Assembly (NCBI GenBank): GCA_963970005.1
Contig: CAXAMN010021562.1
Location: forward strand, 1,023,321-1,087,320
From: Durusdinium trenchii
Taxonomy: Eukaryota > Sar > Dinophyceae > Suessiales > Symbiodiniaceae
DNA length: 64,000 bases
Reading direction: 5' to 3'
Shown here: positions 23,567 to 35,700 of the stretch, one piece after another
Layout of the letters: each line of letters opens with the position of its first letter
Position numbering within the stretch: position 1 is the first letter of the stretch
Program-made: the position numbers and the translations under genes
The notes under the pieces: generated by a model
Seen by the model: only the letters and a program-made list of their open reading frames with translations
The model's database searches: none
What the model was told of the DNA's origin: nothing

Positions 23567-26500
23567 CTAGATGTCATCTGCATCTCCCAACAGATCGAGA
23601 GCTTTTTGACGCTTTGCGTCAAGCTCACTGCCTTCAGGCTGCTCAGCAGCTGGCTCCGGATCAACTTTGGTGAGAAAGCGGCCTTCATACTTTCGCTTTT
23701 CACCTTTCTTCTCGCCCTCTTCCAAGAGCACTTTGAAGTTGTCATTGGCGAGCACATTGACAACCGTGGCCAACTTGTCATTGTAGAAATCCTTTTGCTT
23801 CGTGGCCTTTGTGCGGACCTCTCCAGGAGATTGGGAAAATCTTTCGAAAGAGAACGTGATCTTTTTAGGCAATAACTGGACTCAACAAGTTTGGAAACGA
23901 AACCTCTGCGTGTTTCGGTTGTTCCCAGAAAGGGCCTTATCCCCAATCACTATGGCCACCGTCGGAGAAGGAGAGTGAATTCCTGTCGGCAGCTTGGTCG
24001 GAGCTGCAGGGGCTGTCTCCTTATCCTCTTTCTTTGCCAAGGCGTCTTTTGCACTGGGCGGCGTGGAGTTGTCAGACGCCGGCTTGTACTTCGACAAGAA
24101 CTGCAAGGAAGGGATCTCTCGGTCCAAGTCCTGCGCCCAACCGATTCAACGTGGCCCTATATCACCCGTGATTAGGACAGCGTGACTGATGCCAAAAGAG
24201 AACCTTTAAACTTGTCCAGCTATTTCGAAACAAAAACTTCCCTAGAGCCACCTTCGGTGGGATAGAGGCGGCCAACTTCTGCAGGGAATCCGAATGCTCT
24301 TCTTTGAAATCATCATAAGAGATCTCGGTGTAACCTGTGATGTCCACGCCTAGTTTCAATGAACTCAAATCGACAAAGATACGCTTGGCAAGGGCCGAAA
24401 GAAGGGGCTCACTGGCGCCGATCACCATCAGCTTCTCATACTGATGCAACAACGACTTGGCAACGCTGTTCGAGACATGCTTCAAGGCTTCTGGGTCACG
24501 GCGTACCAAGGCAGCACCATGCAAAAGCTGGTTCACTGGAATTTCTTTCCAGACCGTGTTCTTGTCCATAAACATCCGGAGGGCCAGGAGCACCCATGCG
24601 CCGAGCTGCTTCGGCGGAGAAGCCAGCACCTTGGCCGAGCTTGGGCACTTGTTTGGTGGGAGATAAACCACTAAATTATACAAGCATAGACCCCATCCCA
24701 AGAGCAAACTGCTTCATCAATGATTCTTGTCGACATTGACATCGTTATTTCGGCGACACTCCGGATGAGAAAACCGGGCCACAGAGACCAGCAACAGAGT
24801 TCAGGGGTGCGGCCAAGACAAGGACAAGACCCAGACACAGAGCCGGGCCACAGAGCCCATCCATAGAGTTCAGGGGCGCGGCCAGTGAGTGTGGCCAGCT
24901 CTTTGTTTTCTAAGATAGAACCCGAACAGTAAACAGTTTGGGGAAAAAAGAACAATAGAAAGAAATAGTACGCAGTGATTGCTAGCAGGCACGTTCTCCG
25001 GGAACCATCTCTGCAAAGATTCTAGGCGGTTGGAATCTTGCAGCATGTAAAGAACTTTCTGTGACATGGGCACGCTGCCAAAAGCAGCTTGGGCGATCTG
25101 CAGCTCATCTTTCTCGCCCTTCTCCAAATGCTCATTGTCAAGCAAGGCCTTGACAGCGAGCAAACGCTTCTCATCAGGACTGGAAAAATCTCCGCGAGCA
25201 ACTGTCAACTCTTCTTTGGCCAAAGAAGTCTGGAAACTCAAGAAGAAATTGCTCTTCCGAAGCCGGGCCCACGAGGCCAGATCTAAGAAGCGCAGTCTCT
25301 GCTCCAACTCACCCTTGTCCGGCAAGGAAAGATGACTCAGAACTGCAATTGCCTGAGGGAACTGGCCACGACATGGGCCATTTGTGGGGCTGTAAACGTA
25401 TTTACGCAACCTTGAGTTTGGTCCTTATGCTGGAACCCCCATGTGCCTTGGCCAAGCCTGGCAGAAACCCGTGAACAGCCTCTAGGTCTTGGAACAAATC
25501 TGCAAACTGCCTCTTATGCTCATACGCGGCTCCATCGTCGAGCAAAGATTTGGCGACACTCTTGACCACTTTCACGTTAACCGCGTCTATGCTCTGAACG
25601 AACCTAGGGGGATGAACACAAGTTTTTAACGAATCTGCTGCGCGGTTGCATTCTTCGGTCACTATGGACACTCGACAAAAAATTCGTTTCACAAAGGCCA
25701 CAGACTTAGAAAAAAACTAGTCTAGGCACAACTCCGGCTCTCCCTTGTAGGCTCGGTGCTTCTCCAAAACGTGCTCTTTGAAACGTCCAAACCAAACAGC
25801 CGCTTCGCTGTATCCTGGGATAAGTAAATGTGATACGGAAGCAAACGAGTGCTCATATGTAAAAACCGTGTATGATATACAAATATACTCTCTATATATA
25901 TATATATAGTATATATTGTATATGTAGTATATAACATATGTAGACACACACACACACACACACACGCGCGCGCATCTCAGCGCCCTCTCTCGACTGAGTT
26001 TCCGCCACGAGTGCCCTTCCGGCCTCAGAGGCATGCGAGCAAAAGCTTTTATACATACACATTGTACATCTACCCATATATACACACTATATACAACACT
26101 GATGTACACTTTAAAACTATACATATATATATATACATATATACAACACCAATCTACACTAAAACGCTACACAGGAGGAAGCGGCCGCATCGGGTCCCCA
26201 CACCATTGCTTCCAGCCTCAGAGCCGAAGCGGTGTGAGGCAAAATCCATCGTTATATGTGTATATTTATATATCTATTGGCCAAAAAAAATATATGTGTG
26301 AGGCAAAAAAATTATATATATTTATATATATATTGGAGCCATCCCTGAAGGTTCGGCGCTCAGCCCTCTGGGAACCGGGCCGCCGCCACGTGCAGCCTTA
26401 GCCGCATGGGGCGGATGGTCTCAGTTTAGGATCAGAAAGACAAATATATATAGAGAGAGAGGGACACACACACTATAATATACAAAAAGTATATATATAT

Positions 26501-27313
26501 ATAAATATATATTTATATATGTTATGTATTGTATATATACATATAGATACGGTGAGACAGCTACTTTGCATTAGAGAAAAAATTCCTTCCATCTTTGAGC
26601 GAGACATGCTTGTCCTGCAAGCATTGGCCAATCTCAATGGCCATCTGCCAAGCCACTTTGGTTTCATCCGTTTCGTCACTGGAATGTCGCTGCAGCTGCC
26701 TTTCCGAAGCTCCTGCGCTCTGGGCAGAAGCAGTCACAGCCTGCGGGACAGGTGCAGCGCTCGCTTCTACAGGGGTGGATTCGGGCAGATCCAGTTCCAA
26801 CATGGCCTGTTCCAAGGCCGAATGCTCCAAGCCTTTTCCATCAATGGACCTCTCACTGCTGAGCGCACACTCGAGCACAAGTGTTCCAACTGGCAGGTCG
26901 GAACGAGACACGGCTTGGTCAAAAAAGTGGAAGTCATCAACCTTTGTTCCGGGTGGAACATCCTGCAAGCTTCCGGGCGCAATGAGCTTTCCACTGAACT
27001 TCTCGTGGATTCGCTTCATCATGTGCTTTGGAACAGCCCAAAGGAGCTGCTTGAGGGCAGACGATGTCTTCACCGTTGTTCCACAGGATTGGAACAACTT
27101 CATGGACACCCTGGCTTTCTCATTCTTTCCGCTCAGCAAATGGTTCAAAGCTATCCATAGTTGGACCGACTGCTCGTTCAGCTGAATGGTTGGGTCTTTC
27201 TTGCTCCACTCGAGCAAACTTCTCTCAGCCTTCTTCCGAAGGTCCCTGTTGTCCTGCCCCGAGACCTCCGCCAAGGCCTGCACCACTTCCGCTGGAGCAG
27301 GTGCAGCTGTCAT
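23567..27313 (-). CDS. Uncharacterised 754-residue protein, seven exons, all introns GT-AG
   Basis: ATG at 27313 and TAG at 23567. Exons are 27313-26565, 25807-25730, 25603-25411, 25361-24993, 24647-24252, 24130-23960 and 23875-23567. The lengths sum to 2265 nt, exactly 755 codons, and every junction keeps phase, so the model is well supported. I do not recognise the family. The N terminus is helical (VVQALAEVSGQDNRDLRKKA), followed by VGTLVLECALSSER and a polar, low-complexity stretch near residues 195-230. The middle exons are helical and charged (LLHQYEKLMVIGASEPLLSA). Exon 6 is Pro/Ala/Lys-rich. The C-terminal exon has FSFERFSQSPGEVRTKATKQ and ends LDLLGDADDI. No signal peptide or membrane segment is seen, which suggests a soluble protein. 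All six donors are GT, unlike neighbouring genes. Intron 4 carries a dispersed repeat; intron 1 is AT-microsatellite rich. Decamer repeats flank the gene on both sides. Confidence 0.82.
24673..24898 (+). repeat. Dispersed repeat, copy 1 (in an intron)
   Basis: The segment starts ATTATACAAGCATAGACCCC, continues AGAGCAAACTGCTTCATCAA, and carries the phrases GGGCCACAGAGACCAG and GAGTTCAGGGG, the latter twice. It matches 63051-63345. It lies inside intron 4 of the 754-residue gene and contains an internal duplication of about 40 bp. Confidence 0.85.
25808..26564. repeat. Intron 1 microsatellite cluster
   Basis: This 757-bp intron holds runs of (TA)n at about 25890-25935, 26120-26150, 26310-26335 and 26488-26520, a (CA)n/(CG)n run at about 25944-25975, and (AG)n at about 26450-26462. 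The direct phrase GTGTGAGGCAAAA occurs twice, at about 26234 and 26296. Confidence 0.7.
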
Positions 27314-27455
27314 GGTTGGTCAGCCGCTTTGCTACAAGGAGCCGAGAGAAAAACTGCACGTTCCACAATCATGCACGCTGATGTGCGCTAATGAACCGTC
27401 TTTTTCACTAAACAACACTAATTCCCCCTACTGAGAGCACTAGCTAATTATTCAT

Positions 27456-27740
27456 ATTCATTAGCGTCCAATAGTGTACATGAACGTCCGTTAGTGCGCA
27501 TTAGCGTTAGTTAGTGTTCATTAGCGTCCAATAGTGTACATTAACGTCCGTTAGTGCGCATTAGCGTTAGTTAGTGTTCATTAGCGTCAAATAGCGTACA
27601 TTAACGTCCGTCAGTGCGCATTAGCGTTAGTTAGTGTTCATTAGCGTCCAATAGTCGCTCATTAGCGTCAGTTAGCGTTCATTAGCGTCCATTAGTGTGC
27701 ATTAACGTTGGTTAGTGTTCACTAGTAACGTCAAGTAGTC
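27456..27740 (+). repeat. Higher-order decamer array (60-bp units)
   Basis: Consecutive 10-bp units such as GTTCATTAGC, GTCCAATAGT, GTACATTAAC, GTCCGTTAGT, GCGCATTAGC and GTTAGTTAGT form a 60-bp unit repeated at 27456, 27516 and 27576. A fourth, rearranged unit follows from 27636. The array lies between the transposase-like gene (ends 27834) and the start codon of the 754-residue gene (27313), in the position of an upstream region. Confidence 0.9.
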
Positions 27741-27833
27741 TTCATGTCCCCTACCGTCAGCTTGACATCCCTATGAGCTTGCGCAGCTTCTCAGCGCAGG
27801 CGCATTCATTTTCCCAATCTCACAAAGTGTCGA

Positions 27834-30800
27834 TCATCCTTCCAGAACTTGTGGCGACCATGCTCGAATGAGTTCATCTGCTGAAAGGCAGCCCGTCGTT
27901 CCAGGTGGTTGCCTTAAACGGGCCACAGCTTGTTTCAAACTATCAACCTCAGAGTGGTACCACTGTCGTCGTTCGCGACACTGGTTCAGCCATTCCCCTT
28001 TGGACACGCGGTGAAGAGACCAACTTCTCAGACATAAGTAGGTCAAGGTCGGTTCAGCAGGGTTGCTGTCAAATTTCAATATGGACAGTGTCTTCGACAA
28101 ATCGGTCCGGCCCAAAGAGTCCGCACCGTCTCCATGCCAGCGAGGCCGCAGACGCATTTTGCAATCATGGCCACGTCCTCGTTTGAAATAATCTTCCAGG
28201 GTGAAATATCCAGAGCAGTATTCTTGCACAACATTCGAACCCAAAATAGGTTCTCCTTCTGGCGCATTCAAGACATCTTCGACAGGCACCTCCGCGCCTA
28301 TCTCCTGCAGTTCTTCTACCTCTTGTTCCGCAAGCTCTTCGGCGTCAGATTGTACATCTAAATCCTCCTTGTCGCACCATTGGGTAAAATCGCAGTTGTC
28401 CGGGTCATACAAGTCTGCATCTGCATCTGCCTCGGTGTCAGCGCGCCGCTTTCTTGGGCGCAACACAATCAAGGAGGTGGCAGACACGTGGAAACGCAGC
28501 AAATGTCCAGACTTGATGAGGCTTCCTTGCTCCACACTCAGCTGGTAGACTTCCACATCAACATCGTCGTGAGGCGGCCACTCACTCGTCAGGCTCAAGT
28601 AAGGAACCATTTTTGCACGGAGAGGAGGACTGAGGTCCAATTCGTATTGCAAAGGAGCCAAGCACTGAAGATCCATCGCGTAGCCTTTTCCCAAAAGACC
28701 ACAAAAGAAGAAGACTCTCTTGTTACGTCCACACTTCAAACAAAAATAGCCATGCTTCTGTTGCGTCAATTTCTTGGCCCAAGATGTGACCAGGTCTCTT
28801 TGACTCAGGGGCAGTAATCTGGCGCATCCGCGAGAACTTTGGAGAAAGTCTTCAGCAGGCTTGAGGCGATGTGAAATCTGTCTGCGCTGTTGGTAGCTCT
28901 CCTTCAGTTGCTTTTTCCATTCAACATTGTTCTCAGAAAGCCAAGACAGCCATTCAACATTGGTCAAAGGAAGTGTCCCTTGGGCCGTGAGGGAGGCCAA
29001 CATATCCTTGGCCGCCCGACGATGGCGAGCAGCTTCAGAGGCCAAGCGTTCCCTATGTATGTCATGGTAGGCGAGGAACTCATCCATATTTCCAGTGTTG
29101 GCAGCACCACCAAAACCGTCATGGCGCGGAAAAAGCTCAGGCTTTTCTTTCATTGCCAGAGACGTTCCAGACAAAGAGCGTTTTCGCTTTGCTTCCTTTT
29201 TCACTTTTCCATGTCTTGCCAGCTCGGTTTCTCTTCGAGATCGGTACCTAGTCCAGGGGAAGGGATCAAAAACACAAGGCGGCTAAAAGGTTGTTTCTCC
29301 CTACCAACAAAACATGTGCCCATTACCAGCCAAAGGAAAAAACCTTCCTTCTTCTAGAACAAGAAATCGTAAATAGATGCCCTTTAGCAACCTCAGTAAC
29401 TATCTGGCCTTGCCAAAATCCTATTTCTAGAAGCGACAGCAACGGAGAGGACCTTGTTCTGCTCATTCCGTTTCACTTGAACATGGGATCTCTCAACATC
29501 TAATGAAGATGCTGAAGCATGTTCCAAGGCATTCACCATCTCTTGCTGTATGTCGTCTCGAAGGAGAAAAGCTATAGCGCTGGATAGTTCGCGTGAACCA
29601 GCAGAACCTTGTTTCCAAGCCTCTTGCTGCAATGGAAAACTATATCCAAGGTCAAGGCTTGCCTGCTCCATGTCCAGAAAAGATTCAATAGCAGCAAGAT
29701 GTCCGGTGGGGTTGAATTTCCGAGTCAGTTCGAAAATCCTGTAGGGAAATTGATAATAATCGTCATACCGAACCAGCAAGTGGATTTCAGTCACCAGCAA
29801 GGCAGTTGTGGTTTCAAGAAGGTCCAGCGACTCGTCCAGTCTCAAGAGCCCAAGAAGGTCATTCAACTGCAGCAGCGTCTTGTCCTGTACTTCCCCCTGT
29901 GCAAGGCGCACCAGTGTTGGCGCAGACGTGCGGTCAGTTGTCTTGGAAGAGGATATACTCAAGGCATGTTCAGTCAAGGACAAGCACAGTACAGCTGTAC
30001 GAAGTTTCAAATCTGCAGCAGGTGTGTCGTAGAAAGCCCAAAACTTAGTCAGGCGATCCGCGTTCTCAGCGGAAGGTCTGGTTGTTGTAACTTGCAGCAC
30101 CTCTTTAGTAATCCCAATCATCCGCATGCGGAGAAGTGCTCGAGCACATGCCGCAAAGTGCCAGAACCGCGTCGGTTGCGGTCTCTCCTGCAAGAAAAGC
30201 ACCAAATGCGAAAGTAGCCGAAATGCTTCTTGTAAACAGGAATGCTCCTCCCCCACATTCCTCGAAACATGCGCCCACACACCAAGACCTCGATTGAAAA
30301 GCTGCAGCAACTCATCCGGAAGTGTGTCCCGTCCATACAGTCGTTGTAGATCCAAAGATTTCTGCCGTAGATTCGGCTCATGCAAGTTGCAATCGTTTGG
30401 GTCGCCCACCTGTACACGAAAGTTGCTCAACAAGAAAGAGCGCAAAGACGAGTTCAGTTCTTCCACATATTGTGGGACTATATACTTGTACCACCGGACA
30501 AGTGCAGCACATAGATCGGAATTGTCCACTGGAGCAGAAATTATCTCGCCAACTAATGCAACTAAGACCACCAGGTTAGCCACGTGCGATGCACACCGGA
30601 CACACCACAGTCGCAAATCAACTCGTGTGCCGTGGTAGGATGCATTTTGCGCAAAGAAGGAGAACATCTTCTTGGCTGAGGCCAAATTTGTATTTATCCC
30701 GTCCCCAGTCAAAATGTAAATCAATCTCAGAGGTTGCGGAGGCCTTGTCGCAGGCTGGTCAAGCAGTGACACTATCACGTTCTTGGCAGTGTTTACTATA

Positions 30801-31525
30801 GCCTGCCCTATAGTATCAGAGTCTTTTTTCAGCAAAGGTTGTAATTCTGTGAAATATTCTATGGTCTTTCCACTGGGAAACTTCACACGCACAACCTCGT
30901 TCTGGACCTTGGAGTACCTCGCTCTCAGAGTCCGACCCACCAGCTCCGAGTCAAAAGAGCGAAGCTTCAGGGAGGCTTCATCATGCAGATGAGAAACAAT
31001 GATGGCCGGCGCTTTTCCTGATTGACTCTGCCAAATTGTTGAAGCCTCAAAGGTCAACTCTGCAACATTACCTCTCTTGATCATCTCTGTGAAGGCATCC
31101 CTCACTTGGGTGATGTACGTTCTGGACAGAACCTTAGCTTCCTCAACCCCAAAGTCTTTGCACAACTCACTGAGGGACTGTGGGGGGATATTGGGTGGAG
31201 CCAGTCCAGCCCTAATACACCATACATGCTGCACTCGCCCAGCTAGTTTTTCACCTTTGATCAAATCTACTTCAGCTTGCAGCTTCTTGCACTTGTGCCG
31301 CAGCTTTGCGCAACGAGACTGAAATTGTCGCACAGTCAGCGAACTTCTCAACTTACGACGCTTGAAGGCATCCAAGTTCAAATCATGCCGCAAAACTTCA
31401 ATCAGCTCCCGTGATTTCTGTATGGATCGCTCAATGTGTGCCAAAGGATGCGATGTAGCATTCTGAACAAAAGCTTGCAGCAAGTTCTGAAGCTGCCACG
31501 CTTGTAAACGCACATTGTCCGACAT
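27834..31525 (-). CDS. hAT-transposase-like protein of the type expanded in dinoflagellates (1176 residues, two exons)
   Basis: ATG at 31525. Exon 1 is 31525-29409; a GC donor and CTAG acceptor join it in phase to exon 2, 29247-27834 (TGA). The summed length is exactly 1177 codons. Without splicing, the first frame stops at 29393 after 710 residues. The N terminus has a basic coiled coil (FQSRCAKLRHKCKKLQAEVD). The central part resembles the hAT RNase H-like core: YILTGDGINTNLASAKKMF, then LWCVRCASHVANLVVLVAL, like the C-x2-H-NL segment of hAT transposases. SSLDVERSHVQVKRNEQNK then resembles the hAT dimerisation motif. Exon 2 begins with a nuclear-localisation-like run (KKEAKRKRS) and holds a CLKCGRNKRVFFFC cysteine cluster and acidic stretches. 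The assignment rests on motif resemblance, so intact DDE catalysis is not shown. It may be a live transposase, a domesticated one, or a degenerate copy with intact frames. Confidence 0.7.
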
Positions 31526-32715
31526 GGGCGGTCATAAAAGGAAATCTGAAGATACAAAAATGAAAGGCTTCTCAAACATTGAACAGACAACATTCAAAGG
31601 CTACATTGTTTTGTCATGTGCCGAAGGGCCAGCAGTTAGCTAGTCCAGTGATAACTTGAGTCACTCTATTTAGGTCAACCTCTCCTTCTGGACGCCAACT
31701 AAAACTCATACACAGCATTGAACCTTAAAAGGCTGCCTATCACATTTGAGCCTGAAAAGGCTGCCATCACATTTGAGACTACACTAACCGGGTTGTACCC
31801 AGGCGCAAGACACAATCTTTGATTCCTTGAAGGCCTGTGTGATTTGCAACCTAAATGAACAGTGTCTCCACAACTGCAAAGGATATTCATCACTGCAAGA
31901 AAAGAAACAATTATATGTAGAACAAGAACTTTTTGCAAATGCAGGTTGCTTTTGCAAAGAATAATTGTGGAGCCTTACATGCCAATAAAAGACGTTGCTC
32001 AGGTGTTCTTCATGTTTGGGAAATGCAAATGTTTGTGTTCATTATTGAAGGAGAGGAAACAAATCCAAGAGCTGTGAAAACGAGGAGGAAACCCACATAT
32101 ATATATATATACATATATTATATTGTTATATACATATAATGTTCTAAGTGTGCTGCTTTCTCTTGTTCTAAGAATGCTTGCTGTCCATGTTCTAAGTGTG
32201 CTTGCACTGGATGTTCTAAGCTCGATGTTTTAAGTAAAACGGTGTTCATGTTGGGGACAAAAACGATGTTCTATTTCTATGTATTTGTCTGCAGTTATAG
32301 AAAGGAAGAGCACAAATACCTGACAAAAAAATATGCTTAGGAATTTATATAGTACCCAGCATTCACCATCATATGGCACCTGGACCTTACTTGGATCATC
32401 TTCAAAATCACGTGCGTCCGCAGGGGTGGTTGGCCACAAAATCCCGAAAGTGTTCTCGAGAAAACCCGAAAGCTTGACTTTGGCTGGGCCCAGCCCCAGC
32501 ATCGAAAGCAGGTTGATGTGTTCTGAGATATCCGGTTCTTTAGATGAATCTTAGGCTGCAACTATTGCCAAATGAATGATGTGCAAAAAATGGCCATGGT
32601 CCGCACGGCATCATGCTATGTGCAAGCTTTGGCGTATTTCAAGTGGTTCTCCAGATGTCTTGCACGCAATCTCAGGCATACAGTATCGCAAAACGCCTTA
32701 CACCACGGCTATTCG
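31526..32715. other. AT-rich upstream flank of the transposase-like gene
   Basis: No gene is recognised. The phrase GTTCTAAG(T/A)(G/A)TGCT recurs between 32142 and 32225 (ATGTTCTAAGTGTGCTGC, TTGTTCTAAGAATGCTTGC, ATGTTCTAAGTGTGCTTGC, ATGTTCTAAGCTCG), a loose tandem repeat. (TA)n lies at about 32097-32112. No clear terminal inverted repeat of a transposon was found. Confidence 0.45.
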
Positions 32716-35700
32716 TCACATCTCTTGATCCAAGCACAGGTCAGCACGTCGCCTCCCTCTACGTGGGTTTGTCTCAAAACAAGGTCCCAAAAGCACCACG
32801 TGGCAAATGACAGCTGTGCTCCTCTGGTGACACCCGCCCAACACGCCTCCGCTGGTGTTGCCACTGGAGAGGTTCGCAGCCGCACGGTGGTCCACCAGCA
32901 GTTCCAAGCCTCGCACATCCACCTGGACCGGACCCAGGTCGCCGGTCGTCGCCGCAATCGTCGCCGTTCGGGCAGAAGCCGTTGGATCTGCGGTGGGGGA
33001 GAACGACGTCCCTGTGGTTCTTCTGGGAGGGGTCATTTGTTTGTTAGCTGAAAGCAGGCCGGTGGTGAAGAAAAAGGTGCAGCAGCAGCACATGGTCGCC
33101 TCACTGCCAAAATAGCAAAAAAATGCAAACATTTGTGAACTCTCAGGACTCTGATGGAACATCAACACCTGGGAGCCCTAAAGGAGGCAAGAAAATGATA
33201 CAAGATTGACCCCTTGTAGGCCTTGTAGGGATCCCTTTCCCGGTTTCAGTGCTTCATGATGCTTGGTGCCCGCCTGAGCCTCTAAGAAGACCTTCAGCGG
33301 CGTGAGGCCGCCTCGGTGGTTTCGGGTTTGGGCAGCGAAGCAGATTCGAGACCAGTCAGGATGGATCATCCATCCTGATCATCTGGACATGTTGTTTGAC
33401 CCGATCAAAGCCCCGATCAAAGCCCTGCACGGGCTCTTTTCTTTGTTCAACTCTTCGATGTTCCATGTACCGGATCCCTAGGAAAGTCGGCTCAGCAACC
33501 TCCTTCAATCCCCCCAAAAGCTCATGGACCTTCTGTCGGCTGACCGGTTGACGGTGGTCTGTGCCATAAACTGAGTGGCAGTGAAAGAGATGAGTCTTGC
33601 GCCCAATAAACGCAGGTGGACAGTCCTGAAACTAGCAAAAGAGTCTAGCGATTGCCCACTGAGTTAGAAAGAAAATGATATCTGATATCAACAACCCTTC
33701 TGACATGGGATCTCCTACTACCCTGGCTGAAAACGAAACATTCACTCTACACCATTTGGCTTTTACTTTGACCTACCTCTTGGGCTACACGTGCTACACA
33801 TGACCAATATCCAACCAGTCCCGAACTCGGCGTCGCTTCGTCAGACGACGACTGATCCGCCCAGAGGCCGTGCAACAGCGCCGCCTTCCGCACCTCGGCT
33901 CCGAAGCACCGAAGACGACTTCGATGCAACGGCGGTTCGGGCCACTGCGATTCTGTTGTTGGTCGCCATGTCCCATCAGACTCCAAAGGGTTTCCGTTCC
34001 CCAAAACACGGAAACCAGATCTCACGGCACAAGCCCACTTCAACCAACGGTTGGGAGGTGATGTGGAACATCCGAAATCCCCGGGGCCCCCCTCCGCTCC
34101 GCGCCGTTCAACAGGCGGCAAAAAACGCATCACGTCACACCACCGGACCGAGGCACATGCGAGGCAGACAGCTCTAAGCCTCGGTCCTGAAGCCAATACA
34201 GCGCCTCAGTCGCTCACCAAGAAGGGAGGTGCGGCTGGCTTGACGAAGTCCAAAAAGAACGGGCAAACCACTTGGATTGTTGGTCGGAATTGGCCGGATC
34301 ATCTCCACATTTGTGAAGACCTACTCATTTCATCTGGACACATCTCTTCGCCGTCTCCCCCAAGGGTCGTTCAGCGGCACCGTTCGGTTCGTGTTCAACA
34401 CGGGGCCGGTTTGCCGTTCGGCTCGCGCCTCCACCACTTGGTTCACTGGCCAAGCGTGTTGCCTCAAGGCCGCTTCCAGCAGCACCTCCCTCAGCGCACC
34501 GTCCAAGCGCGCCTCCGCTGCCAAGGAGCCTCACGCGGAAAAAGAAAATGCTCGTAGTTCGACATCGAGTGCGACGGTTTCCGCCAGGGCGCGGAAAGCG
34601 GTTGTTCGCATCGAGCGGATAAAGGGGGCAGCGGGCAGAGCTCTGCTTTCAAACAACGAGGTGCCATCCTCGTTCCACAAAATATTCCAAGCAGTCACTA
34701 GCATGTAACTTCCTCATCTAAGGAGCGTTCACAGTGATGTTGGGGTGGCAATGGTTGCGGTTTACAGTTGTAGATATTTGTAGCCATGGATAGTTATATA
34801 GTCGGTCGGAGCACCCTTTGGAATCATGGTGTTATGATTACAACAAGCTCTTGGTTCTTCACCCACATCCTCCTCCTCGTCAGCATCATCTTCACCATCA
34901 TGATTGACACCATCCATCTGATAATTCAATATATTTCACAGGATTCCAGCAAGCACAGCGTCATCATCCAGTGTTCATCGAGTCGCTGGGCTGTACAGGT
35001 TCCCCCTCCATCGGCAGCAGCTCGCCGTCGGCATCACCCTCGAACACACGGCGCAAGGTGGGGCCTGGGAAGCAGAGGTCGACATATCCAAGCTATTCAA
35101 TAGGTTGACATAAGAGAGGCAAAGGGCCCTCAACACCGCAGTAGACTCACTAGATGGAAGTTTGAGCCTGGGACAAGCTGTTGTTGAGCTCGCTTGATGG
35201 TGTGACATCATTGTTATAGGCAGGGGTGGGCCACTTTGGCTGTTTCATGTTGAACTTAGCAGCACAAACACCTGAAGCACCTATTTTTGAAGTTGTCATA
35301 CTTTGAGCAAACAACCATCACTGAAGTTGATGTGAGGATATTTGTAAGCCCATGTAGATCTGTGCCGCCAATCAAAAGAACACACGCTAGAAGCAACCCG
35401 GAAATGTCAGACTTTGTGGGTCAGAGAATCAACAGGGAAAACTGTGTTGACATTGCAGCAATGAATACCCATCAGCATTCACAAACAGACCAAAGGCAAA
35501 CCGTTTATAAATGGCAGGCTGGGAGCAAATGTCCTTTCCAAACTTCCAAACAAAGCCCTGTTATCCACACTCCTCTCCACTCCACCCATCGCGCCCACTC
35601 CCTGCCAATCGCCATCCCAGCCACCGGTCACTCGCTGCAGCTTCCACCGCCAAGCACTCTCCGCGCGCTGCCGGTCCACCGCCCAGGCACCTTCCAGCTC

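Noticed and set aside
29393..31525. Treating the 710-residue frame as a complete protein
   Set aside because: A GC donor at 29408 and acceptor at 29248 join it in frame to the 471-codon exon 2, giving an exact 1177-codon reading frame; the stop at 29393 is then intronic.
31526..32300. Terminal inverted repeat of the hAT-like element
   Set aside because: No matching inverted ends were found by eye on the two sides of the gene.
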